Shown here piece by piece: positions 5,461 through 5,626 of a stretch of DNA of 5,626 nucleotides. The position numbers and the translations under genes are program-made. The stretch lies in NCBI RefSeq assembly GCF_938017615.1, contig NZ_CALIJA010000057.1:1-5626 (forward strand), written 5' to 3'. The DNA comes from an uncultured Campylobacter sp. Its GTDB lineage: Bacteria > Campylobacterota > Campylobacteria > Campylobacterales > Campylobacteraceae. The notes under the pieces were generated by a model. The model saw only the letters and a list, made by a program, of their open reading frames with translations. It was not told where the DNA came from and ran no database searches. Positions within the stretch are counted from its first letter, which is position 1. The number at the start of each line of letters is the position of its first letter.

Positions 5461-5521
5461 AAATTTTACGCAACGAATCGCCGTACCATTTAAAACGGCA
5501 CCTATGCGTTGCGGAATTTTT
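5461..5521. repeat. Two-tier hairpin element
   Basis: Outer arms CGCAACG (5469-5475) and CGTTGCG (5507-5513) are perfect, and inner arms GCCGT (5480-5484) and ACGGC (5495-5499) are also perfect. They are separated by an internal loop of 4 and 7 bases and capped by a 10-base loop. Outside them, the flanking AT bases extend the pairing to 12 of 15 positions (5461-5475 with 5507-5521). On the plus strand a short T run follows (5517-5521), so it could act as a terminator or structured RNA. Confidence 0.5.
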
Positions 5522-5568
5522 AAATTTAACCAAGCATATCGCGCCTCTAAATTTTAAAATTCCATGCC

Positions 5569-5592
5569 GTAAATTGAGCTGTAAATCGAGCT
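5569..5592. repeat. 12-bp tandem repeat
   Basis: GTAAATTGAGCT (5569-5580) is followed directly by GTAAATCGAGCT (5581-5592), 11 of 12 bases equal, and then by a more degraded third unit. The reverse complement of the core, GCTCAATTTA, occurs in the 24-bp tandem repeat at 5231-5240. Confidence 0.55.
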
Positions 5593-5626
5593 GCAAATTT
5601 AAACTACGCATCAAAATTTTGGCTAA

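Larger units (their letters stand above)
5211..5626. other. Non-coding, repeat-rich AT-block region
   Basis: No credible gene is seen in these 416 bases. The region consists of many AAATTTTAAAATTT-like blocks (for example near 5323-5337, 5346-5360, 5399-5412 and 5549-5562), broken by short GC-rich patches. It holds two short tandem repeats and several hairpins listed separately. A perfect 13-bp inverted repeat, AAATTTAAAATTT (5265-5277) with AAATTTTAAATTT (5290-5302), lies 54 bases after the exporter stop and could weakly end its message, but it lacks a GC stem. Confidence 0.65.

Noticed and set aside
5225..5592. CRISPR array
   Set aside because: Repeats are only 12 or 24 bases, directly adjacent without spacers, and degenerate.
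5378..5614. Leftward 78-codon open frame in the repeat region
   Set aside because: It begins with TTG or ATG without a ribosome binding site, is made of the AT-block and 12-bp repeats, and its translation is low-complexity with no family resemblance.

Overview
The window looks like chromosomal DNA from a Campylobacter or close relative, probably one of the higher-GC species. This is an inference. It rests on intergenic DNA built from AAATTTTAAAATTT-type blocks, AAGGA-type ribosome binding sites and the gene repertoire. No marker gene fixes the species.

Layout. (1) Positions 1-1380 are clearly AT-rich. They hold two minus-strand genes arranged as an operon: a membrane-anchored ankyrin-repeat protein with a TTG start, and 7 bases downstream an unrecognised protein that runs off the left edge. 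(2) Positions 1525-3158 hold three more GC-rich minus-strand genes: an Rrf2-family regulator of the YwnA type, an NAD(P)-binding oxidoreductase and a small cupin. Cupin and oxidoreductase are probably co-transcribed, and a hairpin terminator separates them from the regulator. (3) Positions 3159-3325 form a divergent control region. It has a near-consensus sigma70 promoter for the cupin, two copies of a 23-bp inverted repeat placed over that promoter, and a second good promoter facing right. (4) Positions 3326-4201 hold a rightward ABC-type six-transmembrane protein without an ATPase domain. An in-frame TAG cuts it short 24 codons before the natural-looking end. (5) Positions 4254-5210 encode a CDF zinc/divalent cation exporter with its own -10 box. 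(6) Positions 5211-5626 are non-coding, with many AT blocks, short tandem repeats and hairpins.

How the parts may work together. The middle cluster looks like a small redox- or electrophile-responsive unit. An Rrf2 regulator with one conserved cysteine sits beside an NAD(P)-binding reductase, as ywnA sits beside ywnB in Bacillus, and a cupin gene precedes both behind a paired operator. The regulator as the operator-binding protein is an inference. The ankyrin pair looks like a separate, possibly acquired insertion. The cation exporter appears independently expressed. I see no CRISPR array, insertion sequence, tRNA or rRNA. The most interesting signals are the paired operator, the nonsense codon and the AT-rich ankyrin islet, not a clearly new system.
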